NCBI GenBank assembly: GCA_905373185.1
Contig: CAJPSE010000018.1
Location: 1-14,713 of the forward strand
Origin: an uncultured Fretibacterium sp.
GTDB taxonomy: Bacteria; Synergistota; Synergistia; Synergistales; Aminobacteriaceae
Length of the DNA stretch: 14,713 nt
Reading direction: 5' to 3'
Shown: positions 1-7,461 of the stretch, piece after piece
Layout: each line of letters opens with the position of its first letter
How positions within the stretch are numbered: position 1 is the first letter of the stretch
The notes under the pieces: model-generated
Database searches by the model: none
Told to the model about the DNA's origin: nothing
Seen by the model: the letters and a program-made list of their open reading frames with translations, nothing else
Translations under genes and position numbers: made by a program

Positions 1-103
1 CGTCTCCGAGGCGGCGGTCTGCCTCGTCCGGGCGGGAGCGGACATCCTGCTGACGTATTTCGCGCTCCCCCTGGCCCAGTGGATCCGTGAGGGGAAACTG
101 TAG
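1..103 (+). CDS. hemB: Porphobilinogen synthase (delta-aminolevulinic acid dehydratase), C-terminal end
   Basis: Only the last 33 codons are present; the gene enters from the left edge and stops at TAG 101-103. The visible peptide contains RAGADILLTYFALPLAQW, which matches the HemB C-terminus (E. coli has RAGADLIFSYFALDLAE at the same place). HemB condenses two 5-aminolevulinate molecules to porphobilinogen in the cytoplasmic tetrapyrrole pathway (heme, siroheme, cobalamin). The active-site lysines lie outside the window, so activity cannot be judged. A terminator follows about 70 bases after the stop, so hemB is the last gene of its transcript. Confidence 0.85.
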   Translation, partial: VSEAAVCLVRAGADILLTYFALPLAQWIREGKL

Positions 104-150
104 CCGGAGGGCGCCTCACCATTCCCGCGAGCTTCGCCCGACCCAAGTAC

Positions 151-170
151 GGGGGACGCCGGCGTCCCCC
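151..170. repeat. Perfect 20-bp palindrome after hemB
   Basis: Two 10-bp arms (GGGGGACGCC and its exact complement) meet without a loop. It lies between the hemB stop and the terminator at 175-209. It has no T-tract of its own, so it may be an auxiliary 3' stem-loop for the hemB transcript or a chance GC-rich palindrome. Confidence 0.5.
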
Positions 171-174
171 GCAG

Positions 175-209
175 AGCCTCCCATCCCAAATGCGGGTGGG
201 AGGCTTTTT
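175..209 (+). terminator. Intrinsic terminator of hemB
   Basis: A 9-bp perfect stem AGCCTCCCA / TGGGAGGCT (175-183 with 197-205) encloses a 13-nt loop and runs straight into a T-tract at 205-209. This is a classical rho-independent terminator on the plus strand and separates hemB from the tetR promoter. Confidence 0.85.
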
Positions 210-239
210 CGATAGGCCCAAATTCGCGCATCGGCCCTC

Positions 240-267
240 TTGCCTTTTATGTTGAAGGGAGTATAAT
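240..267 (+). promoter_or_regulatory. Sigma-70-type promoter of the tetR / efflux operon
   Basis: A perfect -10 hexamer TATAAT (262-267) is preceded at 16 bp by TTGCCT (240-245), four of six matches to the -35 consensus. Transcription should begin near 274, upstream of the palindrome at 288-297. It is the only good promoter between the hemB terminator and tetR, so it probably drives tetR, the adaptor and the RND gene. Confidence 0.7.
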
Positions 268-284
268 CCCCTCATCGCAGATTA

Positions 285-300
285 GACCGACCGGTCGAAC
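285..300. promoter_or_regulatory. Putative TetR-family operator
   Basis: The core CGACCGGTCG (288-297) is a perfect 10-bp palindrome inside GACCGACCGGTCGAAC. The GACCGACCGGTC form is common among operators of TetR/AcrR-family repressors. It lies about 11-27 bases downstream of the predicted transcription start, where a bound repressor would block elongation or open-complex escape. The neighbouring tetR gene is the obvious candidate binder, giving autoregulation of the efflux operon; this link is inferred. Confidence 0.6.
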
Positions 301-355
301 CGGAGGGTTTACCGAAGGATGCAAGATCGGTTGGATTTGTCGGGACGGGAGGGAG

Positions 356-991
356 ATGAGGGAGATCGTCAGGCAGGAACGGCTGAAGGACGACAAAAAA
401 GCGCGGCTGATCGCGGCCGCCGTCGAGGAGTTCAACGAGCAAGGCCTGCAGAACGCCTCCTACAACAGGATCATAGAGCGTTCCGGCCTCAGCAAGGGAG
501 CGGTCTATTACTATTTCGAGAACAAGGACGCCCTGTTCTGTACGGTCATCGAGGACATCGGAGAGCGCTTCCTGGATGCGATAAAGGACCTGGAGTTCCC
601 CGAGACGAAGGAGGGGTACTGGGACGCCGTCTTGGCGTATCGGCGGAGGGAGGTCGCCTTCTTCATGGCGAACCCCTCCTTTGGGCGCATCTTGATGATT
701 CTGAGCGAGCGCGACCTGTCGTTCGACGACCCCTTCTGGAAAGCGTTCGAGCGCCCCATCCGTTTCCTGTCCCGGTTCATAGAGAACGGACAGAGGCTTG
801 GGGCCGTTCGGGACGATCTGGGGGCCGTGACGATCCAGCGCTTGATATGGGCCGTCGGAAAGGTGATGAACCTCGAACTGTTCGGCGTGATGTGCCGCGG
901 CGGAACGTGTGCGGACGACGAGGCGGAGCGGATATCCCGCCGGTATCTGGAGGTCATGAACGATCTGAGCCGGAGGATGCTGGCCCCGTGA
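356..991 (+). CDS. TetR/AcrR-family transcriptional regulator
   Basis: A 211-residue one-component repressor. Residues about 14-60 form the TetR helix-turn-helix domain: an AAAVEEFNEQG helix 1, then NASYNRIIERSGLSKGAVYY, a textbook TetR recognition-helix region, and YYFENKDALF. The remaining roughly 150 residues are the variable ligand-binding and dimerisation domain, so the inducer cannot be named. Start ATG 356 has GGGAGG a few bases upstream (short spacing); no better in-frame start is seen. A promoter and a TetR-type palindrome lie upstream, and the adaptor and RND pump genes follow closely on the same strand, so it most likely represses this efflux operon and is released by a pump substrate. 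Family assignment is firm; target and ligand are inferred. Confidence 0.92.
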   Translation: MREIVRQERLKDDKKARLIAAAVEEFNEQGLQNASYNRIIERSGLSKGAVYYYFENKDALFCTVIEDIGERFLDAIKDLEFPETKEGYWDAVLAYRRREVAFFMANPSFGRILMILSERDLSFDDPFWKAFERPIRFLSRFIENGQRLGAVRDDLGAVTIQRLIWAVGKVMNLELFGVMCRGGTCADDEAERISRRYLEVMNDLSRRMLAP

Positions 992-1029
992 TGGGCCGTC
1001 GTCGTCTTGTTTGTGGGGAGGAATGGAGC

Positions 1030-2133
1030 ATGTGGAGACGTTTGGTGTCGTATTTGAACAAACTGAGGTTCGTGCTGTGGGTGTCTCTACTGGCGCTCGC
1101 GGGGGCGGCGGTGTGGCTTGCCGTGAACGCCAGGCTCTCGCAGGATGCGGCCAACCTGAAATCCCTGGAGGCGGCGGAGAAGATCAGCTTTCCGGTCACC
1201 ACGATGGTCCTGAAGCCCGGCTCATGGGAGGGCTGGCGCAGCTATTACGGTCAGGCCAAGGCCGTGCACACCCAGGACGTCACGACCTTCGAGCGGGAGA
1301 TCGTGAGGGCCGTACATGTCCAGGTCGGCGACCGCGTCAAGAAGGGACAGACCGTGGTCTCGCTCCTGGCCGCCGATAGAACGGCCAGGGCGCAGGCCAG
1401 CCGGACGGGGTACGACGAGGCCCTGCTGAACTACAAACGCCTGAACGAGCTTAGGAAGAAGGGCGGCGTCTCGCAGGCCGAGGTGGACAAGGCCTATGCG
1501 GCCCTGAAGTCGGTGGAGGCGGGGCTGAGGAGCTCGCAGTCCACCCTTTTGAGGACGGAGCTCAAGGCCAGCATCGACGGGATCGTCTCGGCCCGCAACG
1601 TGGAGCCGGGCGAGGTGGCGGAGATGGGCAAGCCGCTCGTCTCCATCGTCGATCCCTCGGAGATGGAGGCGCAGCTGATGGTCTCCAAGAAGGACATCTT
1701 CAACATCAACAAGCAGACCTCCGTGGATATCTACGTCGACGGGACGCGGAGCGTCGGCTGGGTCAAGCGCGTCAGCCCCGAGGCGCAGAGCGGTTCGGGG
1801 CTGTATCCCGTGGTCGTGGGGCTGAAGCAGGACGCCGGCGTGCTGCCCGGGACCTACGTCGAGGGGCGCTTCCTGGTGGAGAAGAAAAATGACGTCATCG
1901 TCATTCCGTCCGACGTCGTGATCTACAGGGGCAACGCGCAGTCGGTTTACGTCGCCTCCGGCGACGTGGCGCGGAGCGTGACGATCACGACGGGCTCGGG
2001 GCGCGGCGGCAGGGTCGTCGTGACCTCGGGGCTCAGCGTCGGGGACGAGCTGATCGTGAGCGGAAACCGCAGCCTCTACGACGGCGTCCCGGTCTCCAAA
2101 AACCTGGACTTCGGCGAGGATCAGCCCCTTTAG
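1030..2133 (+). CDS. RND efflux periplasmic adaptor subunit (HlyD/MFP family)
   Basis: A 367-residue membrane fusion protein that would link the inner-membrane RND pump to an outer-membrane channel. Residues about 14-33 are a single uncleaved-looking membrane anchor with a basic N-terminus; there is no lipobox. The split lipoyl domain is visible as HVQVGDRVKKGQTVVSL (about 96-112) and IDGIVSARNVEPGEV (about 182-196), separated by a helical hairpin (about 117-175). Beta-barrel and membrane-proximal domains follow (GSGRGGRVVVTSGLSVGDEL near the C-terminus). ATG 1030 was chosen because GGGGAGG lies 8 bases upstream; an in-frame ATG at 991 overlaps the tetR stop but has no good site. The stop is 28 bases before the RND start. 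No TolC-like channel gene is in the window. Confidence 0.9.
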   Translation: MWRRLVSYLNKLRFVLWVSLLALAGAAVWLAVNARLSQDAANLKSLEAAEKISFPVTTMVLKPGSWEGWRSYYGQAKAVHTQDVTTFEREIVRAVHVQVGDRVKKGQTVVSLLAADRTARAQASRTGYDEALLNYKRLNELRKKGGVSQAEVDKAYAALKSVEAGLRSSQSTLLRTELKASIDGIVSARNVEPGEVAEMGKPLVSIVDPSEMEAQLMVSKKDIFNINKQTSVDIYVDGTRSVGWVKRVSPEAQSGSGLYPVVVGLKQDAGVLPGTYVEGRFLVEKKNDVIVIPSDVVIYRGNAQSVYVASGDVARSVTITTGSGRGGRVVVTSGLSVGDELIVSGNRSLYDGVPVSKNLDFGEDQPL

Positions 2134-2139
2134 GGGCTG
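2122..2139 (+). other. Stem-loop spanning the adaptor stop codon
   Basis: CAGCCCC (2122-2128) pairs perfectly with GGGGCTG (2133-2139) around a TTTA loop that includes the first bases of the adaptor stop codon. Only CCTTT follows, so it is not a convincing terminator. In the short gap before the RND gene it could tune the adaptor-to-pump ratio by partial termination or RNA processing. Confidence 0.4.
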
Positions 2140-2161
2140 CCTTTGAGGATCGAGGAACTTC

Positions 2162-5100
2162 ATGAGAGGTTTCATACGGTTCTGCATCCAGCGTCCGGTC
2201 TTCACGGGCTGTTCGGTCGTCATCTGGGTCCTGTTGGGCATCAGCAGCTACCTGAGCCTGGGGGTGACGCTCTATCCCAGCGTCGAGCTGCCGTTCATCC
2301 TGGTCCGGACGACCTACACGGGGGCCGGCCCCAACGAGATCGAGCAGCTGGTCTCCAAGCCTCTGGAGGACGCCCTCTCCGACCTGGAGGGGCTCAAGAC
2401 GATCACGAGCTACTCCCGCGACGGCGTGTCGATGCTTGCCGTCGAGATGGAGTCGGGGACGAACCCCGACCTGGCGCTGGTGGACGTCAACAACAAGGTC
2501 AAGGCCAAGGTGTCGGACCTCCCCAGGGACGCGAACGAGCCGGTCTCCACGAAGTTCGACATCAACGCCCAGCCCTTCCTGATCGCCTCCTTCACCTCCG
2601 AGCTCCCCGAGAAGGAGGCCAAGAAGTTCATCGACGACCGGATCAAGCCTCTCGTCGCGCGCGTCGAGGGCGTGGGGCAGGTGGACGTCGTGGGAGGGCG
2701 GGACCGTGAGATCCAGATCGTCCTGGACCCCGCGGCACTGAGCGATTACGGCGTCTCCTACCAGAGGATCTGCTCGGTCGTGGCGGCCAACAACCAGACC
2801 AACCCATCGGGATACGTCACGCAGGAGAAGGACGAGGTCTCCCTGCGCCTGATGGGCGAGTTCAACGAGGTGGAGCAGCTGGAGGACATCCTGATCCCCG
2901 CCGCGAACGGTCAGCCCGTTCCGCTGTCCCTGCTGGGCAAGGTGGTGGACGGCGAGGAGGACGTCCGGTCCATGGCCCGGGCCAACGGCCGCGAGGTCGT
3001 CCAGATGCGGGTCAGTCCGCGCGCCAATGCCGACGTCGTGGAGGCGGGAAAGGCGATCAAGCGCATTCTGGAGGCAACCCTGAAAACCCTTCCCGACTTC
3101 AGGATGAACTACACCTACGATGACACGAGCTACATCGAGACCTCGGTCAAGAACGTCATCCGCGACACCGGCGTGGGCATCCTGCTGACGGCCCTGGTCA
3201 TCTACCTGTTCCTGGGGCGCCTGTCGGCCACCTTCATCGTGGCCGTGTCCATGCCCGTTGCCTTCATGGCGACCTTCGTCCCCATGCAGATGCACGGCTA
3301 CACCCTCAACCTCATGAGCTCCCTGGGCCTGGCCCTTTCCATGGGGACCCTCGTCATGAACTCCATCCTGATCATCCAGAACATCTACCGCTACCGGGAC
3401 ATGGGGTACGCACCCTTCGAGGCCGCGGAGGAGGGGACCGTGGAGATCTCCGTCTCCGTTCTGGCAGGCGTGTTGACGAACCTGGGCGTGTTCATGCCCG
3501 TCGCCCTGATGTCCAGCATCGCCGGGCAGTTCCTGAAGCCCTACGCGGTGACGATCGTGTACGCCACGCTCTTCTCCCTGTGGGTCACCATGACCGTGAC
3601 GCCCTGCCTGGCGGCGCGCATCCGCCCGGGAAGCGCGAAACCGCCCCTTCTGGGACGTATCCTGACGGGCTGGTGGAATTGGCTCTTCGAGGGGTTTCAG
3701 GACCTCTTCCTCCTCCTGCTGCGCGGGGCGATGCGGTTCCCGCTGATCGCCGTGATCCTGACGCTCCTGCTGACCTACGGCTCGCTTCGGCTTGGCGGGT
3801 TCATCGGCTCGGAGTTCCTTCCCACAACGGACGACGGGACGATCACCATCAGCCTGACGCTGGACAACAGCGCCTCCCTGGGGCGGACGGAGGAGATGGT
3901 GCGGCGGGTGGAGGCGTTCATCTCCACGATGGAGGAAAAACGCTGGATCCGCGACGTGGTCTCCACGGTGGGCGCCTCCAAGCGCGAGACGGCTATTTTC
4001 AAGGCTTCGGTCGCCGTCTACCTGAAGGAGGACCCCGAACGTCCCTCGACCCAGTCCGTCGCGGATAAAATTCGTCCCTTCCTGGCGACGCTGGAGGGCG
4101 TGGAGACGACGACCACGGCGACCCGAGTCGGCTTCGGAAACCCGATTGAGATTCGCGTCAATGGGGACGATCTCCTGACCCTTTACGCCGTTGCGGAGGA
4201 AATTCGCAGCCGCGGGCGCAGCGTCCCCGGCGTGCGCGACCTGAGCCTCTCGATGGAGATGGGCAAGCCGGAGCTCCGGGTGCTCCCCATCCGCTGGAGG
4301 CTGACCCCGCTGGGGCTCAACATCTCGGACCTGTCGGGTATCGTCCGGGGCTACCTGATCGGTGCCTACGCGGGCAAGTTCCGCCAGGGCGGCTTCGAGT
4401 ACGACATCAAGGCGCGCCTGGACCGCGAGAAGGCGGGGGACATCTACACGGTGTCGGCACTGCCGATCATGACAAGCTATGGGCTGGTCCCCCTGGACGA
4501 GATGGCCGACGTGGCCTGGAGCGACGCACCGACGGAGATTCGCCGCATCGAGCGCCGGCGCACCGTCGTGGTGACGGGCAACGTGCGGTTCATCACGTCG
4601 GGCGAGGGCAACGCCAGGATGCAGGAGCTCGTCTCCGGGATGAAGCTGCCCAATGGTGTCGAGGTCTCCTTTGGCGGCGAGAGCGAGGATATGGCGGAGA
4701 ACTTCGCCGAGCTGATCCGGACGATGATCATCGCCATCGTCGTGACCTACATCGTAGTGGCGGCGATCCTGGAGTCCTGGACCTACGCCGCGGTCATCCT
4801 GTTCACGGTGCCCATGGCGATGATTGGGGTCGTGCCCGCCATGCTGATGGCGGGGGTCAACATCTCGATCTTCTCCCTGATAGGCATGATCATGCTTGTG
4901 GGCATGGTGGTCAACAACGCCATCGTCGTCGTGGACTACGCCGAGGTCCTGAGACTGGAGGGAAAGCACCCCTACGAGGCCATCGAGACGGCCTGCAAGG
5001 TACGCTTCAAGTCCCTGGTCATGGCCGTCGTCACCTCCGTCGTCTCCCTGCTGCCGCTGATGCTCTCGTCGGGGCGCGGCTCGGAGATGCGCGCGCCCAT

Positions 5101-5251
5101 CGCGGTGGTCGCCGTCGGGGGACTGGTCGCCGGAGGGCTGCTGGCGCTCCTCTCCATCCCCGCGGCCTATCGCGTCTGCTGGGCGGTCCGCCTGTGGTGG
5201 GGCCGGCGGCGGGGAAAACCGTCGCCCGGCGGCGCGCCAGCGGAGGCGTAA
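2162..5251 (+). CDS. RND-family efflux permease (HAE1-like) with altered proton-relay residues
   Basis: A 1029-residue inner-membrane permease with full family length and layout: TM1 (about 12-32), first porter loop, TM2-TM6 (about 335-480), TM7 (about 525-545), second porter loop, TM8-TM12 (about 850-1010). Familiar segments include GVTLYPSVELPF, GAGPNEIEQLVSKPLE and EFLPTTDDG. GAGG lies 6 bases before ATG 2162. In AcrB, TM4 reads GLLVDDAIVVVEN; here the aligned segment is GTLVMNSILIIQN (residues 395-407), so both aspartates are replaced by M399 and N400 and the glutamate by Q406. In TM10 the AcrB lysine 940 position is N918 in GMVVNNAIVVVDY; that change is common in some RND subfamilies, but loss of both TM4 acids is not. 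Substrate unknown. It may be energised differently, use other charged residues or be inactive. Confidence 0.93.
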   Translation: MRGFIRFCIQRPVFTGCSVVIWVLLGISSYLSLGVTLYPSVELPFILVRTTYTGAGPNEIEQLVSKPLEDALSDLEGLKTITSYSRDGVSMLAVEMESGTNPDLALVDVNNKVKAKVSDLPRDANEPVSTKFDINAQPFLIASFTSELPEKEAKKFIDDRIKPLVARVEGVGQVDVVGGRDREIQIVLDPAALSDYGVSYQRICSVVAANNQTNPSGYVTQEKDEVSLRLMGEFNEVEQLEDILIPAANGQPVPLSLLGKVVDGEEDVRSMARANGREVVQMRVSPRANADVVEAGKAIKRILEATLKTLPDFRMNYTYDDTSYIETSVKNVIRDTGVGILLTALVIYLFLGRLSATFIVAVSMPVAFMATFVPMQMHGYTLNLMSSLGLALSMGTLVMNSILIIQNIYRYRDMGYAPFEAAEEGTVEISVSVLAGVLTNLGVFMPVALMSSIAGQFLKPYAVTIVYATLFSLWVTMTVTPCLAARIRPGSAKPPLLGRILTGWWNWLFEGFQDLFLLLLRGAMRFPLIAVILTLLLTYGSLRLGGFIGSEFLPTTDDGTITISLTLDNSASLGRTEEMVRRVEAFISTMEEKRWIRDVVSTVGASKRETAIFKASVAVYLKEDPERPSTQSVADKIRPFLATLEGVETTTTATRVGFGNPIEIRVNGDDLLTLYAVAEEIRSRGRSVPGVRDLSLSMEMGKPELRVLPIRWRLTPLGLNISDLSGIVRGYLIGAYAGKFRQGGFEYDIKARLDREKAGDIYTVSALPIMTSYGLVPLDEMADVAWSDAPTEIRRIERRRTVVVTGNVRFITSGEGNARMQELVSGMKLPNGVEVSFGGESEDMAENFAELIRTMIIAIVVTYIVVAAILESWTYAAVILFTVPMAMIGVVPAMLMAGVNISIFSLIGMIMLVGMVVNNAIVVVDYAEVLRLEGKHPYEAIETACKVRFKSLVMAVVTSVVSLLPLMLSSGRGSEMRAPIAVVAVGGLVAGGLLALLSIPAAYRVCWAVRLWWGRRRGKPSPGGAPAEA

Positions 5252-5304
5252 AGTCCAAATCCAGACCGTTTCACACGGATGATTTGGAATTGGAATTATG
5301 CCGG

Positions 5305-5338
5305 AAAAAGTGCAGGCCCCCTGTGTCAGGGGGCCTGC
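5305..5338 (-). terminator. Intrinsic terminator of the DUF554 gene, between convergent genes
   Basis: An 11-bp perfect stem GCAGGCCCCCT / AGGGGGCCTGC (5312-5322 with 5328-5338, 5-nt loop). Read on the minus strand it is followed by ACTTTTT, which makes it a good terminator for the leftward gene ending at 5360. On the plus strand no T-tract follows, but the strong stem could also end or protect the RND transcript that finishes at 5251. Confidence 0.75.
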
Positions 5339-5359
5339 CGCGTGTGTGAGTCCCGTCCC

Positions 5360-6058
5360 TCAGAAAAGGGCCGAGAACAGCAGCATGAGGACCAGCCCCG
5401 GGAGCATGTTTCCCGTCCGAATTTCCGTTATCCGTAAAAGGTTCAGGCCGATTCCCATAATCATGAGCCCGCCCAGACCCGAGAGGTCGGCGAGCATCGC
5501 CGGGGTGATGAGGGCCTGGGCCCAGCCGGCGGCTAACGTCAGTGCTCCCTGGTAGAGCAGGACGGGCAGGGCCGAGAAGAGCACGCCGACGCCGAGCGAG
5601 GCGGTCAGAAAAAGGGTGGCGGTGCCGTCCATGACCCCCTTGGTGACGAGCAGCCCGGGGTTCCCTCGGACGCCGTCCTCGATCGCCCCCAGGATTGCCA
5701 TCGAGCCGATGCAGAAGAGCAGGGTGGCGGTGACGAACCCCTCGGTGAAGGTCTTGCTGCCGATTCGCAGCCTCGCCTTGATCCGATCGCTCAGGGCGTT
5801 GAGCCGGACGTCCAGGTCCATCAGCTCTCCCGCGGCGGTGCCCAGGATGAAGCTCAGCAGGACGGCCAGGACGTGCTGCATCCTGAGCGCCATGTCGGCC
5901 CCCAGGTACAGGCAGAACAGGCCGAGACACTGGAAGATGCTGCGCTGGACGCGCTCCGAGACAAGACGGCCGGCAAAAAGGCCGATGGCGCCCCCCAGAA
6001 GGATGGCGAGCGCGTTGAACAGGGTTCCGCCCGCCGGGATGCCGCTCAGAAATTCCAT
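5360..6058 (-). CDS. DUF554 family integral membrane protein (YqgA/YdfK-like)
   Basis: A 232-residue, very hydrophobic protein with about six to seven membrane segments. It opens with GTLFNALAILLGGAIGLFAG, the typical DUF554 N-terminus, and carries the family-type segments SKTFTEGFVTATLLFCIGSMAI and GDGTATLF-like VMDGTATLF in the middle. The cellular role of DUF554 proteins is not established; they are usually described as putative membrane transport or stress-related proteins. GGAGGG lies 12 bases upstream of ATG 6058, a rather long spacing, and that site directly abuts the T-tract of the terminator at 6077-6118. The gene therefore depends on read-through or on an unseen promoter. It converges on the RND operon and ends at a strong terminator. 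Confidence 0.85.
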   Translation of the reverse strand: MEFLSGIPAGGTLFNALAILLGGAIGLFAGRLVSERVQRSIFQCLGLFCLYLGADMALRMQHVLAVLLSFILGTAAGELMDLDVRLNALSDRIKARLRIGSKTFTEGFVTATLLFCIGSMAILGAIEDGVRGNPGLLVTKGVMDGTATLFLTASLGVGVLFSALPVLLYQGALTLAAGWAQALITPAMLADLSGLGGLMIMGIGLNLLRITEIRTGNMLPGLVLMLLFSALF

Positions 6059-6076
6059 GTCGGATGAGGTCCCTCC

Positions 6077-6118
6077 AAAAAAGTACGGACCGGCGCTATC
6101 CGTTCCCTGCCGGCCCGT
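6077..6118 (-). terminator. Intrinsic terminator between the aminotransferase and DUF554 genes
   Basis: On the minus strand ACGGGCCGGC pairs with GCCGGTCCGT (6109-6118 with 6085-6094, one G-U pair, 14-nt loop), and TAC plus a run of six T residues follows (6077-6082). It ends the aminotransferase message 35 bases after its stop. Because the DUF554 ribosome binding site begins at the next base, it might also act as an attenuator for that gene. Confidence 0.7.
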
Positions 6119-6152
6119 GCCCCGCAGAAATACCGAAATCGTTTATGGGCGC

Positions 6153-7361
6153 TTACGCCTTGATGGCCTCGACGCGCCCCGGGTAGGCGGCAAGCGCACC
6201 CTTCAGGATGGTCGTGGCCTTGACCAGGTCCTCGTTCTTCAGGACGTAGGCCAGGCGCATCTCGTTCCTGCCGCGGTCCGGAGTCGCGTAGAACCCGTTT
6301 CCGGGCGCGGCCATCGTCGTCTCCCCATCGATGTCGAAATTCTGGAGCATCCAGACGATGAACTTCTCCGCGTCGTCCACGGGGGCCTTGACCATGACGT
6401 AGAACGCGCCCTTCGGCTCCTCGCAGATCACGCCGTCCATGGACTTCAGGGCCTTGTAAAGGGTGTCCCGCCGGGCCTTGTACTCCCTGTTCACGTCCTC
6501 CAGGTACTTCTTCGGGGTCTTGTAGAGCCCGGCCGCGCCGACCTGCTCCAGCCTGGAGACGCACAGTCGCCCCTGGCAGAGCTTCAGCACCTGTCCCATG
6601 AAGTCCCGGTTCTTGATCGCGATGGTGCCGATGCGCGCCCCGCAGGCACTGAAGCGCTTGGACACGGAGTCGATCATGACAACGCGGTCCAGCACGTCCT
6701 TCATGTGCCCCAGGCTGGTGAACTTCTCCCCGTCGTAGGTGAACTCGCGGTAGACCTCGTCGGCGATCAGGTAGAGGTCGTGCTTTTTGGCCAGCCCAGC
6801 CAGCATCTCCAGCTCGGCGGGCGTGTAGACGGCGCCCGTCGGGTTTCCGGGGTTGGAGATCCAGATTGCGCGCGTGCGTGGCGTGACGAGCTTCTCGATG
6901 ACGGAGGCGGGGGGCAGGTGGAACCCCTCCTCGGCCCTCGTGGGAATGGGCACGAGCCTGGCAAGGGAGGACTGCGCGAAGGCGTTGTAGTTCGCGTAGA
7001 AGGGCTCCGGGACCAACAGCTCGTCTCCGGGGTCGCAGATGGTCATGACCGCAAACCACAGAGCCTCGCTGCCGCCGTTGGTGACGTAAAGGTCGTCGCG
7101 CTCGTAGGGGATGTCCCAGGACTTGTAGTAGGAGCTGACGGCGTCACGGAGGTCGTTGTTGCCCTGCGAGGCCGCGTAGGCGACGGTCTCCACCTTGAAA
7201 TTACGGATGGCCTCGAAGTATTCGTCGGGGGTCTTGATATCCGGCTGGCCGATGTTGAGGTGATACACCTTTTTCCCCTTGCTCTTGGCCTCGTCGGCAA
7301 AGGGAATGAGCCGGCGGATGGGCGAGGTCTGCATTGCCTTGACGCGGTCGGAAAAATGCAT
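6153..7361 (-). CDS. PLP-dependent class I/II aminotransferase (aspartate aminotransferase-like)
   Basis: A 402-residue fold-type I aminotransferase, transferring an amino group between an amino acid and a 2-oxo acid in the cytoplasm. Diagnostic elements in order: HLNIGQPDIKTP near residue 35-46, NGGSEA (95-100), SNPGNPTG (169-176), DEVYREFTYDG (201-211), and SVSKRFSACGARIG with the Schiff-base lysine K235, then an NEMRLAY arginine near the C-terminus that would hold the substrate carboxylate. The start was set at the second in-frame ATG (7361) because GAAGGAGG lies 10 bases upstream; the earlier ATG at 7397 has no site. Substrate cannot be fixed from sequence; aspartate, alanine or an aromatic acid are possible. 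It follows gpmA by 100 bases and may share the serine-cluster transcript. Confidence 0.88.
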   Translation of the reverse strand: MHFSDRVKAMQTSPIRRLIPFADEAKSKGKKVYHLNIGQPDIKTPDEYFEAIRNFKVETVAYAASQGNNDLRDAVSSYYKSWDIPYERDDLYVTNGGSEALWFAVMTICDPGDELLVPEPFYANYNAFAQSSLARLVPIPTRAEEGFHLPPASVIEKLVTPRTRAIWISNPGNPTGAVYTPAELEMLAGLAKKHDLYLIADEVYREFTYDGEKFTSLGHMKDVLDRVVMIDSVSKRFSACGARIGTIAIKNRDFMGQVLKLCQGRLCVSRLEQVGAAGLYKTPKKYLEDVNREYKARRDTLYKALKSMDGVICEEPKGAFYVMVKAPVDDAEKFIVWMLQNFDIDGETTMAAPGNGFYATPDRGRNEMRLAYVLKNEDLVKATTILKGALAAYPGRVEAIKA

Positions 7362-7398
7362 GTCCGTAGAGCCTCCTTCAATATTCGTTGACTGCATT

Positions 7399-7424
7399 AT
7401 TTTTTGACGGCATTTTTTGACGGC
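7399..7424. repeat. Perfect tandem duplication of 13 bp
   Basis: ATTTTTTGACGGC occurs twice without interruption (7399-7411 and 7412-7424) in the 100-base gap between gpmA and the aminotransferase gene. The two T6 tracts lie on the plus strand, so they do not serve as terminator tails for the leftward gpmA. Probably a slippage product; it may space an unseen promoter of the aminotransferase gene. Confidence 0.6.
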
Positions 7425-7461
7425 ATGGGGCGGATGCCGCCGAGCGGCTTGCGCCCGGCGC

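Noticed and set aside
319..1029. Extension of the adaptor frame upstream to ATG 319
   Set aside because: This part overlaps the whole tetR gene in another frame and lacks protein-like character; the anchor and ribosome binding site fix the start at 1030.
2033..4969. A 978-codon open frame on the minus strand opposite the RND gene
   Set aside because: It is antiparallel to an unmistakable RND permease, its translation is histidine-, aspartate- and arginine-rich low-complexity sequence, and it exists because high GC removes stop codons.
5616..7391. A 591-codon open frame on the plus strand
   Set aside because: It is the shadow of the DUF554 and aminotransferase genes and crosses their terminator and intergenic gap.
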